Counted from the stretch's first letter, positions 26,402-35,012 are shown. The stretch: 64,000 nucleotides of DNA from Pelobium manganitolerans (GCF_003609575.1 NZ_MBTA01000012.1:62001-126000), one strand, 5' to 3'. Translations and numbers: made by a program. The notes: generated by a model not told the origin, from the sequence alone.

Positions 26402-27172
26402 TTATTTAAGCTCGAATTTTGTACTGCCTGCCGGAACTAAAACATATTCAAAAGTGAGATAGGTTTTCTCCGAGTCTTTCTTCCAGTCTGTCCACAGAAA
26501 CTGGTTTTTGTATACCGAGATCATCCGGATTTTTGCAAAATTCCCTTTTGCAGTGCGCACAAGCAAGGTGCGGACTGGTGCTGGGTTGCCATTGCTCAAC
26601 TCAATTTGGTTGCCTAAAGCGTAGGCTATATGGGTTTTTGCTGCACTTCCATTGCCTATTATTGTTCCGTCAAAATCATAAAGATACCAACCCGGTAAGT
26701 TTCCGTCGCTCAGGTCTCCGGCGGGATCCGTGCCGTACACGTCTTTGCCTGTTAAAAACTTGCTGGCTTCTGGGACGTTTGTAACTTCCTCAAAAGGCTT
26801 TTCAACAATTAACACGCCACCTGTAGCCTTATTGCCGTAACCGTAATTTTTTTTATCGGCACCATTGTTCCCTGATACGAAGCTGTTAAGAATGTTGGCA
26901 AAAGCAAGGTCCCAATTTTTGGTGTTCTTTTGCTCGGCAGGGATTTGCTTTTGGGTTTCTAAACTAAAAAACACGGGATCACCAGCAGTACCGCCCATTA
27001 AATTTGCATTTACAGAGAAGTTTTCTACTCTGGTCAGTTTGTTAAACTCAACTGTGCGTGTTTCCTCCGGTTTCGTTACGGGATCATCGTCTTTTTTGCT
27101 ACATGCGGTAAATGCTAAGGCGCCGCAAATAAATAAAGCTAAAGCTGCTGATTTCGTCAAATTCACTTCCAT
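26402..27172 (-). CDS. HmuY family heme-binding lipoprotein (second copy)
   Basis: 256 residues with a lipoprotein signal (ALFICGALAFTACSKKDDD). The HmuY family block NTKNWDLAFANILNS followed by a glycine/asparagine-rich loop (NYGYGNKATGG) is clear. The C-terminal strands (RTLLVRTAKGNFAKIRM) match the KxRI element of the family. HmuY proteins take heme from host or environmental heme proteins and pass it to the TonB receptor. It sits 4 bases from its neighbours on each side. Confidence 0.9.
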   Translation of the reverse strand: MEVNLTKSAALALFICGALAFTACSKKDDDPVTKPEETRTVEFNKLTRVENFSVNANLMGGTAGDPVFFSLETQKQIPAEQKNTKNWDLAFANILNSFVSGNNGADKKNYGYGNKATGGVLIVEKPFEEVTNVPEASKFLTGKDVYGTDPAGDLSDGNLPGWYLYDFDGTIIGNGSAAKTHIAYALGNQIELSNGNPAPVRTLLVRTAKGNFAKIRMISVYKNQFLWTDWKKDSEKTYLTFEYVLVPAGSTKFELK

Positions 27173-27176
27173 TTAC

Positions 27177-27878
27177 TTATCTGGTTTTTAGGTTATGGCT
27201 ACCGTCGGCCTGCACGTAATATCTAAAAGTATAATACGGCGCCGGCCAGTAGGCTTCGGTAATGCTTGGCGGGTTACCTTTATAAGCATTGATGATTTCC
27301 AGTTTGGCGTATTTGCCGTTGGGCAGTTTAATGGCGTAAACTCTGTTTCTAATGGCGTTCATCATGTGCAGGTTTAGGCTGTAGGTGAACCATCCGGCAG
27401 AGTCGTCATTAGAAGCCCAGCCTATTTTGTTCAACGTGCTGTTAGCAAATTCGCTGTCGGCGGGGGCTTGGTCCAATGTTTCATAAGCTTGGTCCAGCTT
27501 AATGATTTGGCCATTTGCTGTACCGCCATAACCGGGATTTCCGTTTTTGCTTCCGTTGTTTACAAATATTTCGCTGTTGTAAGGACCGGTGAAGGCTATG
27601 TCCCAATCGTTGCTTTTGAGATATTTGGCAGAGTCGGCTGCATTTTTTAGCCAAATCTGCTGTTTATCTGCAAAGCGGAACAAAAAAGCGCGGAAAGGCT
27701 TTTGTTCTTTGCCTTCGCCGGTACTGCCCATGGCTGCGTTGGTATCGCCCGCTAAGTCGTACACCACGGTGCTTTTACCGTCTTCTAAACTTTTTTGTTG
27801 TTCGTCTTTTTTACACGAATATAAAAACGTGCTTAAGCATAAGGTTATCATCATTAAGCTTCGCCCGAATTCTTCCAT
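27177..27878 (-). CDS. HmuY family heme-binding lipoprotein (first copy)
   Basis: 233 residues from the ATG at 27878 (a GTG precedes it at 27881). Lipobox in CLSTFLYSCKKDEQ. The HmuY block SNDWDIAFTGPYN is followed by a Gly/Asn-rich loop NPGYGGTANG, and then NGKYAKLEIINAYKGNPP. It is the first gene of a five-gene heme-acquisition operon. It differs clearly from the second copy outside the shared blocks, so the pair is old and not a recent duplication. Confidence 0.88.
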   Translation of the reverse strand: MEEFGRSLMMITLCLSTFLYSCKKDEQQKSLEDGKSTVVYDLAGDTNAAMGSTGEGKEQKPFRAFLFRFADKQQIWLKNAADSAKYLKSNDWDIAFTGPYNSEIFVNNGSKNGNPGYGGTANGQIIKLDQAYETLDQAPADSEFANSTLNKIGWASNDDSAGWFTYSLNLHMMNAIRNRVYAIKLPNGKYAKLEIINAYKGNPPSITEAYWPAPYYTFRYYVQADGSHNLKTR

Positions 27879-27897
27879 CACTTATTTTTATTTAAAT

Positions 27898-27923
27898 TTA
27901 TTCCAAATAAGAACGCAAATATG
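27898..27923 (-). promoter_or_regulatory. Heme operon promoter with an AT-rich palindrome
   Basis: On the minus strand CATATTTG (27923-27916) resembles the -7 TAnnTTTG element. Just downstream lies the 13-bp palindrome TTATT-CCA-AATAA (27898-27910), which would cover the transcription start. AT-rich palindromes at this place in iron genes are often Fur sites, but no consensus for this genus can be checked here. Confidence 0.35.
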
Positions 27924-28232
27924 GCGCTTTTATTTGAACATCCCTTATTTTATGGGGATTATTTTAAGGTAGGATGGGAGAGGGGAGATTTTAGATATGA
28001 GACGGGAGATGTGTGATGTGAGATTTGAGATGTGTGATTTGTCGGTGAAAAAAAATAGTTTAACCAGAAAAATCATAAGTCTGACGCTTTTTTAATAAGC
28101 TATGAAGCGGAAAATATATAAGTTTGACTACGTTTTTACGACGCTTCTCGCTCAAAAACCACGTCAAATTCAAGTTTCTGATCTTTAGGGTTTACTCTTC
28201 AAAATCGTCATTCCGCTTCATCCTTTTCTCAT
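27924..28232. other. 309-base gap with degenerate repeats and an inverted repeat
   Basis: It holds G-rich degenerate text of the form gagatttgagatgtgtgatt (27975-28045) and an 11-bp inverted repeat ATGAAGCGGAA (28102-28112) and TTCCGCTTCAT (28211-28221) enclosing about 100 bases. A 28-codon frame inside is not convincing. No gene seen. Confidence 0.45.
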
Positions 28233-29378
28233 TTAAGATTCACTCTTTCCTCGGCTCAGCTCAATCACCTCATTGTAGAAAGCTTCGTACATCGGCAAAA
28301 TGCGGTTTAAGTCAAATTCGTAGGCTCGTTTTAAAGCATTTTCTTTAAACAAGGCTAAACGGGCATCATCTTCTAAAATATGGATGGCGTGTTGAGCCAT
28401 GCTTTCAACATCACCTACGGCATCTAAAAATCCGGTTACGCCATCTATGTTCAGCTCTGGCAAACCGCCGGTGTTAGAAGAAACTACCGGCACTTTGCAC
28501 GCCATAGCTTCTAAAGCCGCCAAACCAAAGCTTTCTGAGGCAGAAGGCATCAAAAATAAATCGGAAACGGAAAGAATTTCTTCAACAGCTTCTTGTTTCC
28601 CTAAAAACCGAACATGTTCGCAAATGCCCAAACTTCGGCACAATTGTTCGCAATTTACCCGCTCGGGGCCATCGCCCACCATTAATAGCTTTGCTGGCAC
28701 TTTCTCTAGCACGGTTTTAAATATGTGCATCACGTCTTGCGTGCGCTTCACTTTCCGGAAGTTAGAGGTGTGGGTAAGGATGCGCTCGCCCATAGGCGCA
28801 ATTGCTTTCTTAAAATGATCTTTCGGCTTTAAGCTAAAGCGCACATGATCTATAAAGTTGGGGATTACGCGTATGTCTTTTTTAATCTCGAAATGATCGT
28901 AAGTTGATTTGCGCAAATCTTCTGATACGGCCGTAACCCCGTCGGACTGGTTAATTGAAAAAGTAACCACAGGTTTAAACGTAACGTCGCGCCCAACCAA
29001 AGTAATATCCGTACCATGCAAAGTAGTTACTACCGGTATGTGAATGTTATAAGTAGCCAAAATTTGTTTGGCCATAAAAGCGGCAGATGCGTGCGGAATG
29101 GCGTAATGCACATGCAAAATATCCAGTTTCTCAAAACGTACAACATCCACCATTTTGCTAGATAGGGCCAGTTCATAGGGGGCATAATCAAACAAAGGAT
29201 ACTGCGATACAGAAACCTCGTGGTAATACAGGTTTTCCGAGAAAAAATCTAAGCGGGCAGGCTGACTGTAAGTGATAAAATGCACCTGGTGGCCATTATC
29301 TGCCAAAGCCTTACCCAGCTCTGTAGCTACCACGCCGCTACCTCCAAAGGTTGGATAGCAAACAATACCTATCTTCAT
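28233..29378 (-). CDS. bshA: N-acetyl-alpha-D-glucosaminyl L-malate synthase
   Basis: 381 residues, a GT-B family 4 glycosyltransferase. The start MKIGIVCYPTFGGSGVVATEL and the block LHVHYAIPHASAAFMAK are characteristic of BshA. The sugar-nucleotide site has PSASESFGLAALEAMACKVP. It joins UDP-GlcNAc to L-malate, the first step of bacillithiol synthesis, the low-molecular-weight thiol used by many Bacteroidota. The other bsh genes are not in the window. It is monocistronic on the minus strand. Confidence 0.95.
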   Translation of the reverse strand: MKIGIVCYPTFGGSGVVATELGKALADNGHQVHFITYSQPARLDFFSENLYYHEVSVSQYPLFDYAPYELALSSKMVDVVRFEKLDILHVHYAIPHASAAFMAKQILATYNIHIPVVTTLHGTDITLVGRDVTFKPVVTFSINQSDGVTAVSEDLRKSTYDHFEIKKDIRVIPNFIDHVRFSLKPKDHFKKAIAPMGERILTHTSNFRKVKRTQDVMHIFKTVLEKVPAKLLMVGDGPERVNCEQLCRSLGICEHVRFLGKQEAVEEILSVSDLFLMPSASESFGLAALEAMACKVPVVSSNTGGLPELNIDGVTGFLDAVGDVESMAQHAIHILEDDARLALFKENALKRAYEFDLNRILPMYEAFYNEVIELSRGKSES

Positions 29379-29458
29379 TTATATATTTTAAACGGCGTCC
29401 AAATTAGTTTTTTCACCATGCAATCAAGTAAAGGGAATGTAAGATTATAAATTGGCGC

Positions 29459-29947
29459 TTACTGATTAGGCACGTAATCAATCTTCGAGTTCAATTCGCT
29501 TAATGTAGCCTCAATAGCGCTAATCTCTTTCTGCGTTTTTTTGATTTCCTTATTTACATCTTCAAGCTTGGCATTTATTTTCACTGCCTTTTTGGCGTCT
29601 TTGCCTGCTTTGTCAGATGCCCGCTCAGATTGTTTTGCTAGCTTAGCATCTCCCGGGTTTTTAGTCAGTTTGGCTGCACGCTTTTTAGCTTCATCGGCAG
29701 ATTTATTTGCCTTTTCGTTAGCCTTGTCCACGTCGGCCACCAAGCTTTTTACTTTTTCGAGCTGTTTTTCCAACGAAAGATTTAGCTTATTAAGCTTCGA
29801 ATTCAAATCTAGCAACTGCTGTTGCGATTGCAGACGTTGCACCTCGGGGTTCACCGTTTTTTTAGAACAAGCGCTGCTGAATGTTAAAGATGCGCCTAAA
29901 AAGCACATCAGAAAATATTTTTTGAAGGGTATAAATGTATTCATCAT
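29459..29947 (-). CDS. Coiled-coil lipoprotein
   Basis: 162 residues with a lipoprotein signal (MCFLGASLTFSSACSKK, lipobox SSAC). The mature chain is almost entirely lysine/glutamate/alanine heptads (about 35-155; for example DKANEKANKSADEAKKRAA), predicting a long helical coiled coil, perhaps spanning the periplasm or binding the cell wall like Lpp. I recognise no named family. Confidence 0.75.
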   Translation of the reverse strand: MMNTFIPFKKYFLMCFLGASLTFSSACSKKTVNPEVQRLQSQQQLLDLNSKLNKLNLSLEKQLEKVKSLVADVDKANEKANKSADEAKKRAAKLTKNPGDAKLAKQSERASDKAGKDAKKAVKINAKLEDVNKEIKKTQKEISAIEATLSELNSKIDYVPNQ

Positions 29948-30229
29948 ATTGGTTTAAACAATTACCGCGCCTTTTTGTTCTATCTGGTTTCGGTACGGAT
30001 TTATGCAACCCGATTTTTACGTTTCATAAGTTACGACAAAATGCCATATGCTACTAGGCAAAAAACAGCACCACCAGAAATAGCTTTGTCTAGCTCTTTT
30101 AACTCAAAAAAAATCCGCACAGAAAAAAAATACGGACCCACATGCCCATCACGAAAATGTTACTATTTTAGTTGACGCCAAAAACGTTGCTACCAAGGCG
30201 TTTTAGCTTTTAAAACATTAACTGATAGG

Positions 30230-32002
30230 ATGAAACTGTCGCGAATATATCTGTTTTTACCCTTACTGATACTGATTACCGCAGCATCGGCAACAGAACT
30301 CGATAGCTTAAAAAAACTTTTAGCGGTTAGCAAATCCAAATCTCAAAAAATAAATGCCTGGAATAAATTGGGGCAATATTATGCCCGAAACGGGCAACCC
30401 AAACAGGCTATTAGTACTTATAATCATGTTTTAAAAGCAGGCAGCAATTCGCCCTATTTATTATCGCAAACTTATAATGAAATTGGCAACGCACGGGCAG
30501 ATTTGGGCCACAACGCAGAAGCGATAAAATTTTACCAAAAAGCACTAGATTTTATGCCCGACACGGCTTTTTCTTTACGCGCCAAGGTAAATAAAAATAT
30601 AGGGGCTGTTTTTTTGAGTTTGGGCAAGTTTGCCGAAGCGCTCAAATACGACAACATTGCCGAAACTTACGCAATTAAAGCAAAAGACGAACGCACCTTA
30701 GCCGATTTGGCCAACAATAAAGGCGCGGCGCTTGAGCAACTTATGCAGTTTGATGCAGCAAAGCACAATTACCTAAAAGCCTTAAAATTTTATACAGAAA
30801 ACAACATTAACGACCGCGTTTGCTTGACTTATAATAACTTAGCCATTTTGGCTAAAGTACAAAAGAAGCCTGCCGAAGCTATTTTGTACTATCGGTTGGC
30901 GGTTAGTTACGCCGAAAAAGCCAAAAATAAATGGCTTAGCGCAGCTATTGGCAATAATTTAGGGAATTTGCTAAGCGAGATGGGCAATTATGCCCCAGCT
31001 GATAAGGAATTGCAAAAAGCTTTATTGTTGGAAAAAGAGATTGATGCCGGCGAATTAATACACGAAACGCTGGAAAACCTTAGCGAAAACGAGAAAAGAC
31101 GTGGCAACTATGAGAAAGCCCTTGCTTATTTAAAGGAAGGAGCCAAAGCAAAAGACCAATATTTAAATTTGGCAAACACCAAAGAATTGGCTCGCCTACG
31201 CGAGGAGTTTGACGCCAAAAACCGCGATCGTAAAATCCAGCTTTTAAGTCAGGAAAATAAAATCCAGCAATTAAGGCTGCACGAAAGAAACCTTACGATT
31301 ATAAGCGTTATTGCGGCCTTTGTTGCCCTGGGCGTTATTGCCTCTTTGGCTTTTAGCCGGTACCGTTTACGGCAAGCCACAAAAATTAAATTGGCCACGG
31401 CAGAAACACGCCACCAGATCCAAGAAGAAAAACTGCGCATATCGCGTGAATTACACGATAACATTGGCGCGCAACTCACTTTTGTAAACAGCAACATACA
31501 AAACCTTGCCTTGCGCCAGGCAGAAAACGATACTTTACAGCAAACCAAACAGATGTTGCAGCATACCATTAAAGAGTTGCGCAGCACGGTGTGGCTCATT
31601 AACAAGCAAGAATTTGCTTTAGAAGAGTTTGTAGTAAAGTTACGCGAATATCTAAAACCTTACCACGGCAGTAAGCCAAATATCGATATCTCGTTACAAA
31701 CAGATCAAGATTATGCGCTGGAGGCCTTTGTGGCTTCAAACCTTTTTAGGATGGTGCAAGAGCTGATAAACAACGCCATGAAACATGCCGAGGCACAGGA
31801 AATACATATTGAAATAACTGGGAAACACAGGTTTATCAACATCAATGTAAGCGATGACGGTAAAGGCTTTGATTTAAACGATAAGTGGGGTGGCTACGGC
31901 TTAAAAAACCTGCAGGCCCGTGCCGAAAGCATTAAAGGAAGATTAACTATGCACAGCGAAGCGGGCAAAGGTGCCCGGTTTAACATCGCGTTTTCGGTTT
32001 AA
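30230..32002 (+). CDS. TPR-containing sensor histidine kinase (HisKA_3 type)
   Basis: 590 residues. A signal peptide (1-20) is followed by about six to seven tetratricopeptide repeats (about 25-310; YNEIGNARADLGHNAEAIKF is one), a coiled coil, and one membrane segment (about 357-378, ISVIAAFVALGVIASLAF). The dimerisation domain has the phospho-acceptor in RISRELHDNIGAQLTF (His near 409), then a HATPase (NNAMKHA N box; DDGKGFDL; GGYGLKNLQARAES). It senses through periplasmic TPRs and phosphorylates a NarL/LuxR-type regulator, almost certainly the one encoded directly downstream. Confidence 0.93.
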   Translation: MKLSRIYLFLPLLILITAASATELDSLKKLLAVSKSKSQKINAWNKLGQYYARNGQPKQAISTYNHVLKAGSNSPYLLSQTYNEIGNARADLGHNAEAIKFYQKALDFMPDTAFSLRAKVNKNIGAVFLSLGKFAEALKYDNIAETYAIKAKDERTLADLANNKGAALEQLMQFDAAKHNYLKALKFYTENNINDRVCLTYNNLAILAKVQKKPAEAILYYRLAVSYAEKAKNKWLSAAIGNNLGNLLSEMGNYAPADKELQKALLLEKEIDAGELIHETLENLSENEKRRGNYEKALAYLKEGAKAKDQYLNLANTKELARLREEFDAKNRDRKIQLLSQENKIQQLRLHERNLTIISVIAAFVALGVIASLAFSRYRLRQATKIKLATAETRHQIQEEKLRISRELHDNIGAQLTFVNSNIQNLALRQAENDTLQQTKQMLQHTIKELRSTVWLINKQEFALEEFVVKLREYLKPYHGSKPNIDISLQTDQDYALEAFVASNLFRMVQELINNAMKHAEAQEIHIEITGKHRFININVSDDGKGFDLNDKWGGYGLKNLQARAESIKGRLTMHSEAGKGARFNIAFSV

Positions 32003-32007
32003 TATTA

Positions 32008-32054
32008 TACGCAGGTATTCGTATTTAATGCGCTAATTTTTTTAAAGATGTTTG
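32008..32054 (+). promoter_or_regulatory. Regulator-binding-like inverted repeat and promoter, copy 1
   Basis: TACGCA-GGTA-TTCGTA (32008-32023) is followed by GATGTTTG (32047-32054), an NAnnTTTG -7 element. The distance from repeat centre to the -7 box is 31.5 bases. It begins 5 bases after the first kinase stop. Copies 2 and 3 share the layout. Confidence 0.6.
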
Positions 32055-32068
32055 TTGAAACTCTTAAA

Positions 32069-32713
32069 ATGCCCATTCACATTGCCATAGCCGAAGACAA
32101 CAGCTTTGCGCTGAAGGCCTGCGTTGAAAAACTTTCGGCACAGCGTGAGTTTAAGGTTGTATTTACTGCCTTTAACGGGATAGAGCTGTTGAAAAACGTG
32201 GGCCAACATCAGGTTGATTTGGTTTTGATGGACATCCAAATGCCCGGCATGGACGGCATTGAGGCTACTGCTGAACTCAAAAAATTGCACCCGGAAATAA
32301 AAGTGCTGATGCTCACTACTTTTGACGATGATGAAAACATTTTTAAAGCGATTATGGCCGGCGCCAACGGCTATCTTTTAAAAGAAGCCGATGCAGAAAA
32401 CCTACGTCAGGCCGTGATAGAAACGCTTTCTGGAGGTGCGGCCATGTCGGCGGGCGTGGCCTTTAAAGTTTTAAACCTTTTGCGAAACCCGCCCCAAAAT
32501 ATGTTGCCACAGGTGGCCGATTTTGGCCTTACCAAAAGGGAAATAGAACTGCTAAACCAATTAAAAAACGGATTAAGTTATGAGCAGATTGCCACCAATT
32601 TGTTTATCAGTTATGGAACCGTACGCAAACATATTGAAAACATTTACCGCAAGTTGCAGGTGAATAATAAAACCACCGCCTTGGATGTGGCCGTAAAGAA
32701 TAGGATTATTTGA
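32069..32713 (+). CDS. NarL/LuxR-type response regulator, first copy
   Basis: 214 residues from the ATG at 32069 (MPIHIAIAEDN). The earlier frame start at 32048 falls inside the predicted -7 promoter element and adds 7 unconserved residues. The receiver domain (1-120) has the acidic pair E9-D10, phospho-acceptor D55 in LVLMDIQMPGMDG, the Thr in MLTTFDDDE and the Lys in YLLKEA. The LuxR helix-turn-helix (about 150-210) is LTKREIELLNQL...ISYGTVRKHIENIYRKL. It is the likely partner of the upstream TPR kinase. Confidence 0.93.
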   Translation: MPIHIAIAEDNSFALKACVEKLSAQREFKVVFTAFNGIELLKNVGQHQVDLVLMDIQMPGMDGIEATAELKKLHPEIKVLMLTTFDDDENIFKAIMAGANGYLLKEADAENLRQAVIETLSGGAAMSAGVAFKVLNLLRNPPQNMLPQVADFGLTKREIELLNQLKNGLSYEQIATNLFISYGTVRKHIENIYRKLQVNNKTTALDVAVKNRII

Positions 32714-32751
32714 TTTATAATCGAGTTGATTGTTAAAAAGCTGGTTTAAAT

Positions 32752-34125
32752 ATGCTTCACAAGGCGCCTTTTGTTTTATATCTTAACCTAACCGTATGTC
32801 TGGTTTTATTTTTGATGGTGTTGCCAATCGTTTTAAACCGTCTGGAAGCGCTAAAAGTTAGGGTGGCGTTTTTTCTGATATTTTTTACGGTCATTATCAC
32901 ATGCCTCATTAATTTATTAATCCTATACTGGAGTAATTACAGGCTGGTTCCTTTAGGTTTTTTTGCATTCAGTTTCCCGCTGATGTTTGGGCCATTCATC
33001 TATTTTTATGTTAAAAGCCTACTAAATAGTCCGGTTAAAAAAAATATCTTGCTTAGTTTACTTGTGCCATTCATCTCCGTTTCTTACGGTATTTATATCT
33101 GGCTACAGAATACAGCAGAACAGCAAGAGGTTTTTAGGCGAATGATTTATGACGAAGGTTCGTTTTACCAAGTTTTGAACCTGTTTACCCTAATAATTAC
33201 ACTCGTGTACTGTGTAAAAGCGTGGGCTTTTTTAACATCGGCACAACTCCAAAAATCCACGGAGGAGAGTTTGTATATGCGACTTAAAAAGGCTTGGGCA
33301 AAAGAGTTTATCCTTTACATTGCGGGCAATGTTCTTGTTTTTCTGATACTGGTGATTGTGCTTACCAAGTTTTTAGATGTGCCATCCGTAGATATGGACT
33401 TAATTGGGATGCCGGTTTTTATGCTTTTCGTGTACCTGCTTATTTCTGTTAGGAGCATGATGATGTACAAAGAATTTGAGGTACAGTATGTATTAAATTA
33501 TGCGGAAAGCGTAAAGCGCATTCAAGAACAAAGATTAGAGATTTCGCGTGACGTGCATGATAATATCGGCTCCCAACTCACTTTTATCCGCTCTATATTA
33601 GACAATCTAAAATCATCGCCACAATTTGAAGACGATGCCCTTGCGCCCCAACTCAAGGAACTTTCTGATTGTTGTAATGATTCAATAACCGAACTGCGCA
33701 ATACACTTTGGGTGCTTAATTCGGATGAGATCCACTTAGAAGATTTACAGCACAAAATGATGAATTTCATTGATAAGGCCAGGGCAATCAAAAAAACTAT
33801 CCGATTTGCAACATCGTTCAGTTTTGAAGAAAACCGTATCATCAGCTCCAAGCAGGCGGTTAATATCTTCCGGATTTTTCAGGAAATCATCAACAATGCC
33901 CTAAAACACTCGGGCGCCACAGCAGTTAGTGTTAAACTAACGCAAAACGCTGGGCTTTTGAGTTTGCATGTGAGCGATAACGGCTGTGGGTTTGATAGTG
34001 AAATTGGGTATAAAGGTTATGGGTTAAAAAACATGGTTGCCCGCGTAACAGCTATCAATGGCAAATTGAAACTCAAAAGTAAGGTAAATGGCGGAACCCG
34101 GTATGACATTGATTTTATAGGATAG
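32752..34125 (+). CDS. Sensor histidine kinase with multi-span membrane sensor (HisKA_3 type)
   Basis: 457 residues. The N-terminal half holds about seven hydrophobic segments (about 5-27, 37-60, 70-90, 98-118, 145-165, 190-215, 220-240), resembling 7TM-type sensors and having no similarity to the TPR sensor upstream. The kinase part has RLEISRDVHDNIGSQLTFIR with the phospho-acceptor near His268, LRNTLWVLNSDE, N box INNALKHSG, and G boxes SDNGCGFDS and GYGLKNMVARV. It lies 38 bases after the first regulator gene and directly before the second. Confidence 0.92.
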   Translation: MLHKAPFVLYLNLTVCLVLFLMVLPIVLNRLEALKVRVAFFLIFFTVIITCLINLLILYWSNYRLVPLGFFAFSFPLMFGPFIYFYVKSLLNSPVKKNILLSLLVPFISVSYGIYIWLQNTAEQQEVFRRMIYDEGSFYQVLNLFTLIITLVYCVKAWAFLTSAQLQKSTEESLYMRLKKAWAKEFILYIAGNVLVFLILVIVLTKFLDVPSVDMDLIGMPVFMLFVYLLISVRSMMMYKEFEVQYVLNYAESVKRIQEQRLEISRDVHDNIGSQLTFIRSILDNLKSSPQFEDDALAPQLKELSDCCNDSITELRNTLWVLNSDEIHLEDLQHKMMNFIDKARAIKKTIRFATSFSFEENRIISSKQAVNIFRIFQEIINNALKHSGATAVSVKLTQNAGLLSLHVSDNGCGFDSEIGYKGYGLKNMVARVTAINGKLKLKSKVNGGTRYDIDFIG

Positions 34126-34128
34126 ATA

Positions 34129-34175
34129 TACGCAACATTGCGTATTTACAGCATTTCATATTATGCACAAGTTTG
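34129..34175 (+). promoter_or_regulatory. Regulator-binding-like inverted repeat and promoter, copy 2
   Basis: TACGCA-ACAT-TGCGTA (34129-34144) is a perfect 6-4-6 palindrome. The -7 element CAAGTTTG lies at 34168-34175, again 31.5 bases from the repeat centre. It begins 3 bases after the second kinase stop. The implied start point coincides with the regulator ATG. Confidence 0.65.
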
Positions 34176-34179
34176 TTGC

Positions 34180-34833
34180 ATGTTGCCAAACCCAATTCAA
34201 ATTGCTGTTGCAGAAGACAATGGTTTTGCCTTAAAAGCATGTCTAAACAAATTAGCCAATTATCCCGAAATTTCCGTTGTTGCAGTAGGTTTTAACGGCT
34301 ACGAACTGCTTTCCGAAATTAGGAACAAAAATATTGATTTGGTGCTGATGGACATTCAAATGCCCGGCATGGACGGTATTGCGGCGACCTCTGCACTTAA
34401 AAAACAACATCCGGAAATAAAGGTGCTTATGCTGACTACCTTTGATGATGATGAAAACATCTTCAAAGCAATTATGGCAGGCGCCAACGGTTATCTGCTG
34501 AAAGAGGCAACTGCGGAACATCTTCGCCAATCCATCATGGAAACGCTTTCTGGCGGCGCAGCCATGTCGGCCGGCGTGGCTGTCAGGGTTCTCCATCTTT
34601 TACGTAACCCGTTACAAAATCATCCACAACACAGCTTAGATTTCGGCCTCACCAAAAGAGAAATTGAACTGTTAAACCAGCTAAAAAGCGGACTCAGTTA
34701 CGAGCAAATCGCCCTTAACTTATTCATCAGTTACGGAACGGTGCGCAAACATATTGAAAACATTTACCGCAAACTGCAGGTGAACAATAAAACCACCGCA
34801 TTGGATGTGGCCGTGAAGAATAGGATTATATGA
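34180..34833 (+). CDS. NarL/LuxR-type response regulator, second copy
   Basis: 217 residues from the ATG at 34180 (MLPNPIQIAVAEDN); an upstream frame start at 34138 would lie within the palindromic site and add unconserved residues. Receiver and LuxR domains are nearly identical to the first copy: KVLMLTTFDDDENIFKAIMA and most of the HTH region are unchanged, and the last 30 residues match exactly. It pairs with the 7TM-like kinase. The predicted transcript is leaderless. Identical DNA-binding helices imply that both regulators read the same DNA site. Confidence 0.93.
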   Translation: MLPNPIQIAVAEDNGFALKACLNKLANYPEISVVAVGFNGYELLSEIRNKNIDLVLMDIQMPGMDGIAATSALKKQHPEIKVLMLTTFDDDENIFKAIMAGANGYLLKEATAEHLRQSIMETLSGGAAMSAGVAVRVLHLLRNPLQNHPQHSLDFGLTKREIELLNQLKSGLSYEQIALNLFISYGTVRKHIENIYRKLQVNNKTTALDVAVKNRII

Positions 34834-34950
34834 GTTGGTGAATGGCGAATAGGGAGTGGTGAGTAGGATTTGGTGAACAGTCAGTAGTAAGTCTTAAGAC
34901 ACCTAAGGTTTTTTGAATTTCCACTTTTTCTTTTTGAATTTCTCTTTAAA
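34834..34950. other. Degenerate repeat spacer
   Basis: Text such as gtgaatggcgaatagggagtgg / tgagtaggatttggtgaac (34838-34880), then two T-rich units ttttgaatttccactttt and tttttgaatttctcttt (34913-34947). Similar to the spacers at 10506 and 11976. No gene. Confidence 0.45.
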
Positions 34951-34998
34951 ATACGCAGTTCTTCGTATGGATAGCGCGCCTTTATTAAGGCAACTTTG
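34951..34998 (+). promoter_or_regulatory. Regulator-binding-like inverted repeat and promoter, copy 3
   Basis: TACGCA-GTTC-TTCGTA (34951-34966), then the -7 element CAACTTTG (34991-34998), 32.5 bases from the repeat centre. It stands in front of the lipoprotein gene at 35013, linking the two-component genes to a non-regulatory target. Confidence 0.6.
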
Positions 34999-35012
34999 CT
35001 TATCAAACCAAC

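Noticed and set aside
29975-30175. 66-codon plus-strand frame before the TPR kinase
   Set aside because: Low-complexity, no domain, and it covers the likely divergent promoter region.
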